Origin: Nocardioides aquaticus
GTDB taxonomy: Bacteria; Actinomycetota; Actinomycetes; Propionibacteriales; Nocardioidaceae
DNA length: 64,000 nt
Reading direction: 5' to 3'
Assembly (NCBI RefSeq): GCF_018459925.1
Contig: NZ_CP075371.1
Span: 1,116,001 to 1,180,000 of the forward strand
This document shows positions 1 to 8,904 of this stretch, in pieces. Position 1 is the first letter of the stretch; each line of letters opens with the position of its first letter. The notes under the pieces are model-generated. The model ran no database searches. It saw nothing but the letters and a program-made list of their open reading frames with translations, and was not told the DNA's origin. Position numbers and translations under genes: made by a program.

Positions 1-179
1 TCGTCCCAGTCGCGACCGGCGTCGGCCTGGTGGTTGACGGCCCTGAAGTCGATCTCGGTGCTGGCCAGGAACGCCGCCGCCTCCCGCGCGCCGACACCGG
101 CGGCGACGGCGTGGAAGGGGTCCCAGTCGACGACGACGTTGCCGAGGTCGAGCACGACGCCCGAGGGCGCCGGGGTCAC
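1..179 (-). CDS. HAD-superfamily hydrolase, N-terminal part (runs off the left edge)
   Basis: Reading leftward from GTG at 179, the first 59 codons begin VTPAPSGVVLDLGNVVVDWD and continue with PFHAVAAGVGAREAAAFLAS. The DLGNVVVDWD stretch is the first HAD motif (nucleophile Asp, then D/N two residues on) as found in HAD-IA phosphatases of the YihX type. The start overlaps the stop of the NYN-domain gene by four bases (GTGA), so the two are probably translationally coupled behind gltA. Substrate cannot be told. The C-terminal part with the remaining catalytic motifs lies outside the window. Confidence 0.75.
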   Translation of the reverse strand, partial: MTPAPSGVVLDLGNVVVDWDPFHAVAAGVGAREAAAFLASTEIDFRAVNHQADAGRDWD

Positions 180-733
180 AGGAACAGGCGCGGGTCGAAG
201 TCGTCGATCGGGATGACGCGCATCCGCGGCAGCCGGGTGGTGAAGGCGGCCACGTCGTCCTCGAGGTCGAAGACCTCCAGGCCCCGCGGGACCAGCGAGG
301 AGAACTGGTGGTTGCGGAACTCGGTGAAGCCGATCAGGCCGACCCGACGGGCGGAGCCGTCGAGCAGGGCCCCGACGTGCTCGAAGAAGTCGCCGTCGTT
401 GCTGACCAGGACGACGTCGGCCTCGCGGTGCGCGATCTCCTCGAGGGTGCGCAGGATCGCGATGTCGACGACCTTCTGCCCGGGCGCGCCCTGCAGCGGG
501 ATCGGCCGGTAGTGCAGCGCGGTCAGCGCCTGGACGAAGGACATCGGCAGCTCGCCGTTGACGGCGAGGTAGAACAGCCCGTTCGGCTCGCACTCCCACT
601 CGGTGGCGACGAAGTCGAGCAGGCGCTCCCAGCGCGGACGTTCGCCCGGCTGGGGGCGCCTGCCCAGGATCGAGTTGCCGAGGGTGGCGTCGATGTTCTC
701 CCCGTCGACGAGGACGTACGTCGGGGAGGTCAT
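176..733 (-). CDS. NYN-domain protein (predicted PIN-like nuclease fold)
   Basis: A 185-residue protein starting MTSPTYVLVDGENIDATLG. The VDGEN motif near residue 8 and the late DVVLVSNDGDFFEHV stretch (about residue 100) supply the acidic residues expected of a NYN/PIN-like metal-dependent RNase fold. The remainder (FTEFRNHQFSSLVPRGLEVF) is typical of bacterial NYN proteins of unknown target. The start ATG at 733 is only two bases past the gltA stop, so it is read from the gltA transcript, and its stop overlaps the HAD gene. An RNA-processing role is inferred from the fold only; no partner gene identifies the substrate. Confidence 0.8.
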   Translation of the reverse strand: MTSPTYVLVDGENIDATLGNSILGRRPQPGERPRWERLLDFVATEWECEPNGLFYLAVNGELPMSFVQALTALHYRPIPLQGAPGQKVVDIAILRTLEEIAHREADVVLVSNDGDFFEHVGALLDGSARRVGLIGFTEFRNHQFSSLVPRGLEVFDLEDDVAAFTTRLPRMRVIPIDDFDPRLFL

Positions 734-735
734 CC

Positions 736-2025
736 TCAGGCCCAGCGCTCCGAGGCCGGCACGAAGTCGAGCGTCCGCGCACCGGTGTAGATCTGCTTCG
801 GGCGGGCGATCTTCTGCTCCTTGTCCTGCACCAGCTCGAGCCACTGCGCGAGCCAGCCGGGCGTGCGCCCGATCGCGAACAGCACCGTGAACATCTCGGG
901 CGGGAACTGGAAGGCCTCGTAGATGAGCCCGGAGTAGAAGTCGACGTTCGGGTAGAGCTTGCGCTTGACGAAGTACTCGTCCTCGAGGGCGATCTTCTCC
1001 AGCTCGAGGGCGATCTCGAGCAGCGGGTTGACCCCGGTGACCTCGAAGACGTCGTCGGCGGCCTTCTTGATGATCCGGGCGCGGGGGTCGTAGTTCTTGT
1101 AGACCCGGTGCCCGAAGCCCATCAGCTTCTCGTTGCCGTTCTTCACGCCCTCGATGAAGGAGGGGATGTTCTCCTTCGAGCCGATCCGGCGCAGCATCCG
1201 CAGCACGGCCTCGTTCGCGCCGCCGTGCAGCGGGCCGTAGAGCGCGCCGACGCCGGAGGCGACCGCGGAGTACGGGTCGACCTGCGTCGAGCCGACGCTG
1301 CGCACCGCGTTGGTGGAGGCGTTCTGCTCGTGGTCGGCGTGCAGGATGAACAGCACGTCGAGCGCCCGGACCAGGCGGGGGTCGGGCTCGAAGGTCTTCT
1401 CGCTCATCTTGAACAGCATCGAGAGGAAGTTCGCGGTGTAGGACAGCTCGTTGTCGGGGTAGACGAAGGGCTTGCCCTGCGCGTGACGGAAGGACCAGGC
1501 GCCCAGCGTGGGCATCTTCGCGATCATCCGCACGATCTGCATGTGGCGGTTCTCTGCGTCGTGGATGTCGCGGGCGTCGGGGTAGAAGGTCGACAGCGCG
1601 CCCACGGAGGCCATCAGCATGCCCATCGGGTGGGCGTCGTAGCGGAACCCCTCCATGAACGTCTTGATGTTCTCGTGGACGAACGTGTGGTAAGTGATCT
1701 CGTGCTCCCAGGCGTCGAACTCCGCCTTGGTGGGCAGCGCGCCGTGGTTGAGCAGGTAGGCCACCTCGAGGAAGTTCGAGCCCTCGGCGAGCTGCTCGAT
1801 CGGGTAGCCCCGGTACTCCAGGATCCCCTTGTCCCCGTCGATGAAGGTCACCGACGAGCGGCAGGAGGCGGTGTTGACGAAGCCGGGGTCGTAGACGGCG
1901 AGGCCGGGCTGGTCCTCGCCGGCCTTGATCTTCCCGAGGTCGGCGGCCTTGATGGTGCCGTCGGCGATCGGGACGTCGTACTCCTGCCCGGTGCGGTTGT
2001 CGCGTACGGTGAGAGAGTCAGTCAC
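736..2025 (-). CDS. gltA: Citrate synthase
   Basis: A 429-residue type II (hexameric-type) citrate synthase that condenses acetyl-CoA with oxaloacetate at the entry of the TCA cycle. The catalytic residues are visible: His in GPLHGGANEAV, His in GFGHRVYKNYDPRA and Asp in VDFYSGLIYEAF. The length is normal for the family. GTG at 2025 is chosen because the protein then starts VTDSLTVRDNRTGQEYDVP, and a TAGGTT hexamer (2033-2038, minus strand) sits seven bases upstream, as expected for a leaderless message. It is the first gene of a leftward trio with the NYN protein and the HAD hydrolase. Confidence 0.97.
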   Translation of the reverse strand: MTDSLTVRDNRTGQEYDVPIADGTIKAADLGKIKAGEDQPGLAVYDPGFVNTASCRSSVTFIDGDKGILEYRGYPIEQLAEGSNFLEVAYLLNHGALPTKAEFDAWEHEITYHTFVHENIKTFMEGFRYDAHPMGMLMASVGALSTFYPDARDIHDAENRHMQIVRMIAKMPTLGAWSFRHAQGKPFVYPDNELSYTANFLSMLFKMSEKTFEPDPRLVRALDVLFILHADHEQNASTNAVRSVGSTQVDPYSAVASGVGALYGPLHGGANEAVLRMLRRIGSKENIPSFIEGVKNGNEKLMGFGHRVYKNYDPRARIIKKAADDVFEVTGVNPLLEIALELEKIALEDEYFVKRKLYPNVDFYSGLIYEAFQFPPEMFTVLFAIGRTPGWLAQWLELVQDKEQKIARPKQIYTGARTLDFVPASERWA

Positions 2026-2121
2026 GCCCCACAACCTAGTCGGCGCGCCTCCAGCGGCGCCAACGGGTGGTTTGCGGGGCGAGACGGGCCGGGGCCCCGG
2101 ACTCCCGGGGCGCGGGCCGTT

Positions 2122-2151
2122 TTGACCTGTGCGCAGGCCCCGCCGTAACAT
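2122..2151 (+). promoter_or_regulatory. Probable promoter of rplM-rpsI
   Basis: TTGACC at 2122-2127 and TAACAT at 2146-2151 are separated by 18 bases and fit a housekeeping sigma factor promoter. The predicted start of transcription leaves a leader of roughly 115 bases before the rplM GTG at 2273, in the divergent gap with gltA. No conserved L13 leader structure was recognised in it. Confidence 0.6.
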
Positions 2152-2272
2152 CGACGGTCGCGGCCAGCCGCGCAACGACTGCAGGTGCGCCACCGCACCG
2201 ATCCGGCCCCGGGCGGGCGTGATGCCCGCCGGACGCCCCGCTCCACCGACACCGACGAGAAGGCCTATCACC

Positions 2273-2716
2273 GTGCGTACGTACAGCCCGAAGCCCGCTG
2301 ACATCCAGCGTGAGTGGCACGTCATCGACGCCGAGGACGTGGTCCTCGGTCGTCTCGCCGTCGAGACCGCCACCCTGCTGCGCGGCAAGCACAAGCCGAT
2401 GTACGCCCCGCACATGGACGTCGGCGACTTCGTCGTCGTCATCAACGCGGAGAAGGTCTCGGTCAGCGGCGACAAGGCCACCAAGAAGATGGTCTACCGC
2501 CACTCCGGCTACCCGGGCGGCCTGTCCGCGACGCCGATCGGCGAGCTGCTCGCCAAGGACGCCCGCAAGGCCATCGAGAACGCCGTCTGGGGCATGCTGC
2601 CCAAGAACAAGCTCGGCCGCGCGATGCTCGGCAAGCTGAAGGTCTACTCGGGTCCGACCCACCCGCACGAGGCGCAGCAGGCGAAGCCCTTCGAGATCCG
2701 CCAGGTCACCCAGTGA
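2273..2716 (+). CDS. rplM: 50S ribosomal protein L13
   Basis: A 147-residue protein of normal L13 length. It starts [20 protein letters not shown] and carries the family stretch [19 protein letters not shown], then [12 protein letters not shown] and the C-terminal [22 protein letters not shown]. The GTG at 2273 is preceded by GAGAAGG. It is followed by rpsI and glmM, the usual actinobacterial order. It binds 23S rRNA early in large-subunit assembly. Confidence 0.98.
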   Translation: MRTYSPKPADIQREWHVIDAEDVVLGRLAVETATLLRGKHKPMYAPHMDVGDFVVVINAEKVSVSGDKATKKMVYRHSGYPGGLSATPIGELLAKDARKAIENAVWGMLPKNKLGRAMLGKLKVYSGPTHPHEAQQAKPFEIRQVTQ

Positions 2717-2783
2717 CCCTGCTCTCCTGAGCAGCAGCACCACCCACACGTACGCACCAAGATGAGCACCAGTGAGGAATGAC

Positions 2784-3281
2784 GTGGCTGACACCACCGA
2801 GGTCGAGGAGACCTACCAGGCCGACGAGCAGGGCGTCGCCTACAGCTCCGAGACCGTGCCCAGCGCCGAGTCCGAGGACCGCCCGGCCACCATCGCCCCC
2901 GCCGCGGCCACCGGTCGCCGCAAGGAGGCCGTGGCGCGCGTGCGCATCGTCCCGGGCACCGGCCAGTGGCGCGTCAACGGCCGCAGCCTGGACTCGTACT
3001 TCCCGAACAAGCTGCACCAGCAGGTCGTCAACGAGCCGTTCGCGGCGACGCACCTCGAGGGTCGCTTCGACGTCGTCGCGCGCATCCACGGCGGCGGCAT
3101 CACCGGCCAGGCCGGCGCGCTGCGCCTCGGCGTGGCCCGTGCGCTGAACGACGTCGACCTCGACGCCAACCGCGCCACGCTGAAGGCGGCCGGCCTGCTG
3201 ACCCGCGACTCGCGCGCCATCGAGCGCAAGAAGGCCGGTCTGAAGAAGGCCCGCAAGGCGCCCCAGTTCAGCAAGCGCTGA
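2784..3281 (+). CDS. rpsI: 30S ribosomal protein S9
   Basis: A 165-residue S9 with an actinobacterial acidic N-terminal extension (about residues 1-35, rich in Glu, Asp and Thr). The core starts at [19 protein letters not shown] and ends in the basic tail [11 protein letters not shown] that reaches the ribosomal P site. GTG at 2784 is preferred over GTG 2772 because GAGGA lies directly upstream and the protein then begins VADTTEVEE like its relatives. It is cotranscribed with rplM. Confidence 0.97.
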   Translation: MADTTEVEETYQADEQGVAYSSETVPSAESEDRPATIAPAAATGRRKEAVARVRIVPGTGQWRVNGRSLDSYFPNKLHQQVVNEPFAATHLEGRFDVVARIHGGGITGQAGALRLGVARALNDVDLDANRATLKAAGLLTRDSRAIERKKAGLKKARKAPQFSKR

Positions 3282-3301
3282 TCCGCGCCGGGGAGCCAGT
3301 C

Positions 3302-4644
3302 ATGGGCCGACTCTTCGGCACCGACGGCGTCCGCGGCCTGGCCAACGGCACGCTGACCGCCGAGCTCGCCATGGAGCTCGGCGTCGCGGCCGCGCGCGTC
3401 CTCGTCGAGGACGGGTCGTACGCCGGGCCGCGCCCGCTGGCCGTCGTGGGCCGCGACACCCGCGTCTCGGGGCAGTTCCTCGAGCACGCCGTCGTCGCCG
3501 GCCTGGCCTCGGCCGGCATGGACGTGCTGCGGCTGCGCGTCCTGCCCACCCCCGGCGTGGCCCACCTGACCGGCACCCTCGGTGCCGACCTGGGCGTGGT
3601 CATCAGCGCCTCGCACAACCCGATGCCCGACAACGGCATCAAGCTGCTCGCCCGCGGCGGTCGCAAGCTCGACGACGCCGTGGAGCGCGAGATCGAGGCG
3701 CACCTCGGGCGACCGTGGGACCGCCCGACCGGCGCCGACGTCGGCCGCGTCACCCCGTACGGCCCGACCGTCGAGGACTACGCCGCCCACCTGGTCCGCA
3801 CCGTGGAGCGCCCGCTGGCCGGCCTCAGGGTCGTCCTCGACTGCGCCCACGGCGCCGCCTCCGAGGTCGGCCCGCGCGCGCTGACCGACTCCGGGGCCAC
3901 GGTGATCGCGATCGGCGACCAGCCGGACGGCACGAACATCAACGACGGCTACGGCTCCACCTACCTCGACCGGCTCTCGGCCGCGGTGCTCGAGCACGGT
4001 GCCGACGCCGGCTTCGCCGTCGACGGCGACGCGGACCGCTGCCTGGCCGTCGACCACACCGGCGCGGTCGTCGACGGGGACCAGATCATGGCGGTGCTGG
4101 CCCTCGGGATGCACGAGCAGGGCCTGCTCGTGCGCGACACGGTCGTGGCCACCGTGATGAGCAACCTCGGCTTCGTCCAGGCCCTCGAGCGGGCCGGTGT
4201 CACCGTCCTGCGGACCGCGGTCGGCGACCGGTACGTGCTCGAGGCGATGAACGCCGGCGGCTACAACCTCGGCGGCGAGCAGTCCGGGCACGTGATCCTC
4301 CGCGACCACGCCACCACCGGCGACGGCCTGCTGACCGCGCTGCAGGTGCTGGCCCGGATGGCCGCCACCGGACGTCCGCTGGCCGACCTGGCCGGCGTGA
4401 TGACCCGCCTCCCGCAGGTGCTGCTCAACGTCGGGGGGTCGACCGGGCCCGTACCGACGACGAGGGGGTCCTGGCCGCCGTGGCGGCCGAGGAGGCCGGC
4501 CTGGCCGGCGAGGGCCGTGTGCTGCTGCGGCCCTCGGGCACCGAGCCCATCGTGCGGGTGATGGTCGAGGCGCCCGAGCAGGACCGGGCGAACGCCGTGG
4601 CGGAGCGCCTGGCGACGGTCGTGCGGGAGCGCCTGGCCCTGTAG
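3302..4644 (+). CDS. glmM: Phosphoglucosamine mutase, with an apparent one-base frameshift at about 4433-4438
   Basis: GlmM converts glucosamine-6-phosphate to glucosamine-1-phosphate for UDP-GlcNAc synthesis. From ATG 3302 the protein reads [18 protein letters not shown]. It has the phosphoserine loop [13 protein letters not shown] and the metal loop DGDADRC. After [10 protein letters not shown] the frame turns to nonsense and stops at 4561. The next frame supplies [19 protein letters not shown] and the family C-terminus [17 protein letters not shown], ending at the TAG at 4642-4644. One more G in the run at 4433-4438 restores a 447-residue protein of normal length. Because glmM is normally essential, a sequencing error is more likely than a true null. 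Its partner enzyme gene glmS is at 10991. Confidence 0.9.
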
Positions 4645-4681
4645 CGGAATGGACCGCGCCCCGGACGGTGTTGGGCCAGTC

Positions 4682-5113
4682 ATGACCAACACCCCGGAGA
4701 AGATCGTCTACACCGCCCGCGCCACCGTCACCGGTGGCCGCGCCGGCCACGCCCGCAGCGAGGACGGCGTGCTGGACCTGTCGCTGACCGCGCCCAAGGA
4801 GACCGGCGGGCCCGGCACCGGCACCAACCCCGAGCAGCTGTTCGCCGTCGGCTACGGCGCCTGCTTCCAGGGCGCCCTGGGCATGGTCGCCAAGAAGGAG
4901 GGGGTCGACGCCTCCGCCTCGACCGTGGAGATCGCCGTCGGCTTCGGCCCCGAGGGCGACTCGTTCGCCATCACCGCCGACATCACCGCCACCATCCCCG
5001 GTGTCGACGACGAGACCGCCCAGCGCCTCGTCGAGACCGCCCACCAGGTCTGCCCGTACTCCAAGGCCACCCGCGGCAACGTGCCCGTCACGGTGACCGG
5101 CAAGGGCGCCTGA
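4682..5113 (+). CDS. Organic hydroperoxide resistance protein (Ohr/OsmC family)
   Basis: A 143-residue thiol peroxidase of the Ohr/OsmC fold that reduces organic and lipid hydroperoxides. The two reactive cysteines are in GACFQGALG and HQVCPYSKATRGN. The N-terminal KIVYTARATVTGGRAGHARS and NPEQLFAVGYGACF are typical of Ohr rather than OsmC. The ATG at 4682 follows glmM by 37 bases. No ohrR-type MarR regulator is adjacent. A strong hairpin terminator follows at 5137. Confidence 0.92.
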   Translation: MTNTPEKIVYTARATVTGGRAGHARSEDGVLDLSLTAPKETGGPGTGTNPEQLFAVGYGACFQGALGMVAKKEGVDASASTVEIAVGFGPEGDSFAITADITATIPGVDDETAQRLVETAHQVCPYSKATRGNVPVTVTGKGA

Positions 5114-5136
5114 GCCGGCGCTCCACCCCACGCCCG

Positions 5137-5168
5137 CAGGGGCCGCGACCGACCGGTCGCGGCCCCTG
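5137..5168 (+). terminator. Stem-loop terminator after the ohr-like gene
   Basis: A perfect 14-base-pair stem (5137-5150 with 5155-5168, CAGGGGCCGCGACC and its complement) around a four-base loop GACC, 23 bases after the stop codon. There is no T tract, as is common in high-GC actinobacteria. Confidence 0.75.
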
Positions 5169-5281
5169 TGCGCGTCTCGACGGGACCTTGGTCTCGGTCG
5201 GCGTCGGCCGCTCGTCACGAGTCCCTGGTCACTTCGTCCGGAAACGCCTCCGGCGGCGCTCGCGGTCCCTACTCTCGAACC

Positions 5282-6580
5282 GTGAGGTCCCCCCGTCTCG
5301 CACCCCTGGTGCTGCTCGTCTCCGTCCTTCTCCTCCCCGGTCTGACGGCGCTGCCGTCGAGCGCCGCCCCGTCCGCGGCCACCGCCGCCTCGAGTGCCGC
5401 CCTCGCGGACCAGACCGGCAAGGTGCGCGGGGAGATCCTCGGCCCCGGTGGCAGCCAGCCGGACGTGAGGCTCACCTGGTTCACCGAGGACTACGAGTTC
5501 CTCGGCTCGCGTCGCACGCCCGGGGGCGCCTACTCCCTCACGCTGCCGGTGGGGTCCTACCGCCTGCAGTTCACCGACGTGCGGCCGACCTACGACGTCA
5601 AGCGGTTCCAGCCCACGGACGTCGCCGTCGAGGTGACGGTCGCCCAGACGACCACGAAGACGGTGCGGATGACGCCGGGGGCCGCCATCGGCGGCACGGT
5701 CCGGGCGGGTGCGAAGGTCGCGAAGGGCGCCCGCGTGGTCGTGGCCCTCGCCGACGAGCGGACGTTCTCCACGACCGCCGACAAGCGGGGCCGCTACGCG
5801 CTGGGCGGGATCCCCAGCGGCAAGGGCTACTCGGTGTTCACCTACGACCGCGCGAGGACGTGGGTGGCCAAGAGCACCTACCTCAGGAAGCTCGTGGCCG
5901 GGACGTACACCGCCGTCTCGCCGACGCTCCGCACCGCCGGCGGCACGCTGCTGGTCGACCTCTACACCGGGGACGGCGCCTACGACGGCGACCCCGTCTC
6001 CGTGACGGCCGTGAGCCGGACGACCGGCCAGTTCTGGGTCGCCCGCACCCGCAACGGCAGCGTCACCTTCCAGGGCCTGTTCCCGGGTCGCTACCGCCTG
6101 GTCGTGCCCGGCCTCGACGACTACCTGCCGGCCGAGGTGAACCCGGCCGTGCGGGTGCGCTCGAAGCGGACGGCCTTCACGGACGCGACCCTGGCCGTCC
6201 GCGGGGCCAGCGTCACGGGGCGCGTGGTCGACGCGAACCGGCGCGCAGCGACCCTCGGCCGTGCCTCGGTGCGGTTGCTGGACGCGGACGGCGACGTCCT
6301 GGACACCACGACCGCCGCGACCGACGGCACCTTCCTGCTCGACGGTCAGCTCACCACGCAGTCCGGCCTGACGGTCGTCGTGGGACCCGACCCGAACAAC
6401 CCCTACCTCGGCCAGGGCACCAGCTACTGCCGGTACGCCGAGGCCACCACCCCGCCGTTCGGTGTGACGACCGGCGACCAGACCGTGCTGGGCGACGTCG
6501 CCCTGCCGCACCTGCCCGACGCCCAGCAGGACGGCGAGCAGTGCCACACCCCCGCACCGACCCCCCGGGAGACCCCGTGA
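5282..6580 (+). CDS. Secreted protein with repeated carboxypeptidase-regulatory-like (transthyretin-type) beta domains
   Basis: A 432-residue protein with a Sec signal peptide (basic RSPR, hydrophobic LAPLVLLVSVLLLPGLTALP, then SSAAPSA near residue 30). The mature part consists of repeated modules of the form G-x-V-R/V-D with GxYxLxLPxGxYRLxF (for example AYSLTLPVGSYRLQF and RYALGGIPSG), characteristic of CarboxypepD_reg/transthyretin-like domains that bind surface polymers or stabilise other proteins. No catalytic motif is seen. GTG 5282 has TACTCT six bases upstream. Its last bases overlap the glycosyltransferase start, so it probably works with that enzyme outside the membrane. Precise function unknown. 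Confidence 0.8.
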   Translation: MRSPRLAPLVLLVSVLLLPGLTALPSSAAPSAATAASSAALADQTGKVRGEILGPGGSQPDVRLTWFTEDYEFLGSRRTPGGAYSLTLPVGSYRLQFTDVRPTYDVKRFQPTDVAVEVTVAQTTTKTVRMTPGAAIGGTVRAGAKVAKGARVVVALADERTFSTTADKRGRYALGGIPSGKGYSVFTYDRARTWVAKSTYLRKLVAGTYTAVSPTLRTAGGTLLVDLYTGDGAYDGDPVSVTAVSRTTGQFWVARTRNGSVTFQGLFPGRYRLVVPGLDDYLPAEVNPAVRVRSKRTAFTDATLAVRGASVTGRVVDANRRAATLGRASVRLLDADGDVLDTTTAATDGTFLLDGQLTTQSGLTVVVGPDPNNPYLGQGTSYCRYAEATTPPFGVTTGDQTVLGDVALPHLPDAQQDGEQCHTPAPTPRETP

Positions 6581-8055
6581 CCGACCAGCTGCCCGGCCCC
6601 GCCCCGACGCCGCCGGTGTCGGCGGACCTCGCGCCGTACGTGAACCTGCCCGACCCGGGCCTGGCGGCGTACGCCGAGACCTACCTCGACGAGCTGGCGG
6701 CGATCCCCGAGCAGCGGGCGACCGTGGGCTGCGTGATCCCGGCCTACAACGAGGGGGAGACGATCGCCGGCGTCCTGGACTCCCTGCTGCTGCAGACCCG
6801 GATCCCGGACGTCATCCACGTCATCGTCAACAACACCACCGACGAGACCGTCGAGGTCGCCAGCCACTACGCCGGGCCGCACACGCGGACGACGCCGACC
6901 GGTGAGCAGAGCACCACGATCTACGTGCACGACATCGGCGAGAACCCCGACAAGAAGGTGGGGGCGCTCAACTACGGCTACGGCCTGGTCGGTCACATGG
7001 ACTACCTGCTCGGCGTCGACGGCGACACCAACCCCGAGCCCGACGCGCTGGAGGCGATGGTCGCCGAGATCAGCAGCGACGACCGGATCGGCGGCATCTC
7101 GGCGATCTACACCATCGACGACAGCGCGCTCGAGGGGCCGATGGCGAAGTTCCTGGTCGCCGGCCAGCGCTCCCAGTTCTCCGCCTTCAACATGCAGAAC
7201 CTCCTCCGGGGCCGCAACATGGCGGTGCTCGGCGGCCAGTTCTCGATCTTCTCGACCCGCGCGCTCAAGGACGTCCTGCGCGAGAGCCACCAGCGCACGC
7301 CGTGGGTCAAGGACAGCGAGGTGGAGGACTCGCTGCTCTCGCTGCAGATCAAGAGCGCCGGCTACCTCACCAAGATCAGCGCGACGGCGCGTGCGCACGT
7401 CGGCGGGATGACCACCCTGCGCGGCCTGGACGGCCAGCAGGTGAAGTGGAACTTCGGCGCCATCGACCTGATGTGGCCCGGCCAGCGCGGCGACACCCGT
7501 GGCCAGCCGCTGCACCCCAACCTCCGGCTGCGCTGGTTCGAGCACATCTCGATGGTCGTCAACATCATCACGCGGCTGGGCTTCCTGCTGCTCCTGCTGG
7601 GCTCGCTGTCGATCAGCGCGTTCGTGTTCCAGGCGTGGTGGGTCATCCCGCCCCTGGCCGCGATCGCGCTGAACTACCGGGTGGCCAGCTCGATGGCCTT
7701 CGCCAACCGGAGGGACTACCTCTTCGCCCTGCTCCTCGCTCCGGCCGAGGTCTACATGTGGCTGCGGATCGCGCACTTCGTGCGCTCCTGGACCAAGTTC
7801 TTCAGCCGCCAGCAGACCGACAACTGGGCAGCGCAGGCGAAGGCAGAACGCGGCAAGGGCTACGCCTGGCTCTACCCGTTCGTGGTGCTCGGGGTCTTCC
7901 TGGTCACCGTCGGCGCCATCTGGCTGCAGCTCTCGGTCGACCTCCGCTCGAGCCTGCTGGCCGTCGGGTGGCCGATCCTCGGGGTCGTGACCATCCTCCA
8001 GACGGCATGGATGTCGCTGAAGATCATGCGCCGACGACGGGGGTTCAAGGCATGA
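6577..8055 (+). CDS. Membrane glycosyltransferase, GT2 family (processive-synthase-like)
   Basis: 492 residues. The cytosolic GT-A domain (about 45-300) has VGCVIPAYNEGETI, LLGVDGDTN (the DxD site), VLGGQFSIFS and the acceptor acidic motif SEVEDSLLS. The polymer-binding motif is QQVKW where cellulose, chitin and hyaluronan synthases have QxxRW. Transmembrane segments follow at about 335-390 and 430-480 (for example LGFLLLLLGSLSISAFVF). There is no membrane segment before the catalytic domain. GTG 6577 overlaps the previous stop and the next gene overlaps its stop, giving a tight operon with a secreted protein and a lipoprotein. Export of a surface polysaccharide is inferred; sugar unknown. 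Confidence 0.85.
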   Translation: MTDQLPGPAPTPPVSADLAPYVNLPDPGLAAYAETYLDELAAIPEQRATVGCVIPAYNEGETIAGVLDSLLLQTRIPDVIHVIVNNTTDETVEVASHYAGPHTRTTPTGEQSTTIYVHDIGENPDKKVGALNYGYGLVGHMDYLLGVDGDTNPEPDALEAMVAEISSDDRIGGISAIYTIDDSALEGPMAKFLVAGQRSQFSAFNMQNLLRGRNMAVLGGQFSIFSTRALKDVLRESHQRTPWVKDSEVEDSLLSLQIKSAGYLTKISATARAHVGGMTTLRGLDGQQVKWNFGAIDLMWPGQRGDTRGQPLHPNLRLRWFEHISMVVNIITRLGFLLLLLGSLSISAFVFQAWWVIPPLAAIALNYRVASSMAFANRRDYLFALLLAPAEVYMWLRIAHFVRSWTKFFSRQQTDNWAAQAKAERGKGYAWLYPFVVLGVFLVTVGAIWLQLSVDLRSSLLAVGWPILGVVTILQTAWMSLKIMRRRRGFKA

Positions 8056-8816
8056 GCACCACCACCCGCTCCACCACGGGATCCACCACAGGGCACCGGG
8101 GCGTACGCCGCCTGGCCGGGCTCGCGTGCACCCTGCTGCTGACCGCCTCGCTCACCGGCTGCAGCTCACTGCCGTTCGGCGGGTCGGAGGACGCCCCGGC
8201 CGAGGCGCAGCCGGAGCCCGCGGCCGCCGCGGAGCCGATCGACTCGCAGTTCACCAGCGACGGCACCTTCCAGTCCCACCTCAGCGTGCCGGGCGTGCCC
8301 GGCGTGGACTTCGTCTACACGATGTACCCGACGAAGGCGACGCCGCGCACCAACGAGTGGTACCCGGGCGGGCGGAAGTACTTCACCTTCACCTTCACCG
8401 CCTACGACCTCGCCCAGGGCCTGCGCGACCCGTTCGCCACCAAGCGCAAGGTCTACCTCGAGACCATCGACGTCACCTCGCGCACGATCACCGAGGACGG
8501 CCCGGGCAAGCAGGAGCCGTACGAGGTCAGCGGCGTCGGTGCCGACATCACCTTCGACCCCGAGCCGCTCACCACGCCGAACGGCATGCTGGTCAGCTCG
8601 CCCAAGGGCGCCTTCGAGCTGCGCAACCAGTCCATCGGGCCGGTCGCAAAGGGGACGACCGGCGTCGAGCTGACCTTCCGGGCGGTGGTCAACGTGCAGA
8701 CGACCGCCGGCGGCGGACAGTTCGTCCAGCGGACCGTCACCCAGAAGGTGCCGGTCGGCATCTTCGCCTCCGACGAGCCGACCAAGGCCACGAAGATCCC
8801 GGTCAACGCCAACTAG
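8052..8816 (+). CDS. Lipoprotein of unknown function
   Basis: 254 residues. A basic N-terminus (HRGVRRLAG) leads to the hydrophobic ACTLLLTASLTGC with the lipidated Cys at position 37. After an Ala/Glu/Pro-rich linker the mature part is beta-rich (VPGVDFVYTMYPTKATPRT, YFTFTFTAYDLAQG) and resembles no family I can name. ATG 8052 overlaps the glycosyltransferase stop (ATGA), so it is translated with that enzyme and is probably an outer-face partner of the exported polymer. Confidence 0.8.
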   Translation: MSTTTRSTTGSTTGHRGVRRLAGLACTLLLTASLTGCSSLPFGGSEDAPAEAQPEPAAAAEPIDSQFTSDGTFQSHLSVPGVPGVDFVYTMYPTKATPRTNEWYPGGRKYFTFTFTAYDLAQGLRDPFATKRKVYLETIDVTSRTITEDGPGKQEPYEVSGVGADITFDPEPLTTPNGMLVSSPKGAFELRNQSIGPVAKGTTGVELTFRAVVNVQTTAGGGQFVQRTVTQKVPVGIFASDEPTKATKIPVNAN

Positions 8817-8822
8817 CCGGCG

Positions 8823-8852
8823 CCGTCCGGCCGGCACCCGCCGGTCGGACGG
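8823..8852. terminator. Bidirectional stem-loop between convergent genes
   Basis: A 13-base-pair stem with one G-T pair (8823-8835 with 8840-8852) and a four-base loop. It lies between the lipoprotein stop (8816) and the stop of the leftward response regulator (8905), and can serve both strands. Confidence 0.65.
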
Positions 8853-8904
8853 CCGGCGGCCTCTGGCGGCGTCTGACGCCGGCGGCGTCGGAGGGACGGC
8901 GAGG

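Noticed and set aside
2026..2272. L13 autoregulatory leader
   Set aside because: A promoter and leader are visible but no structure matching a known ribosomal-protein leader could be identified by eye.
2840..6547. A 1235-codon open frame on the minus strand
   Set aside because: It runs antisense through rpsI, glmM, ohr and the secreted-protein gene and has the Arg/Gly/Val-rich composition of a GC-rich shadow frame. Many other long antisense frames were left out for the same reason.
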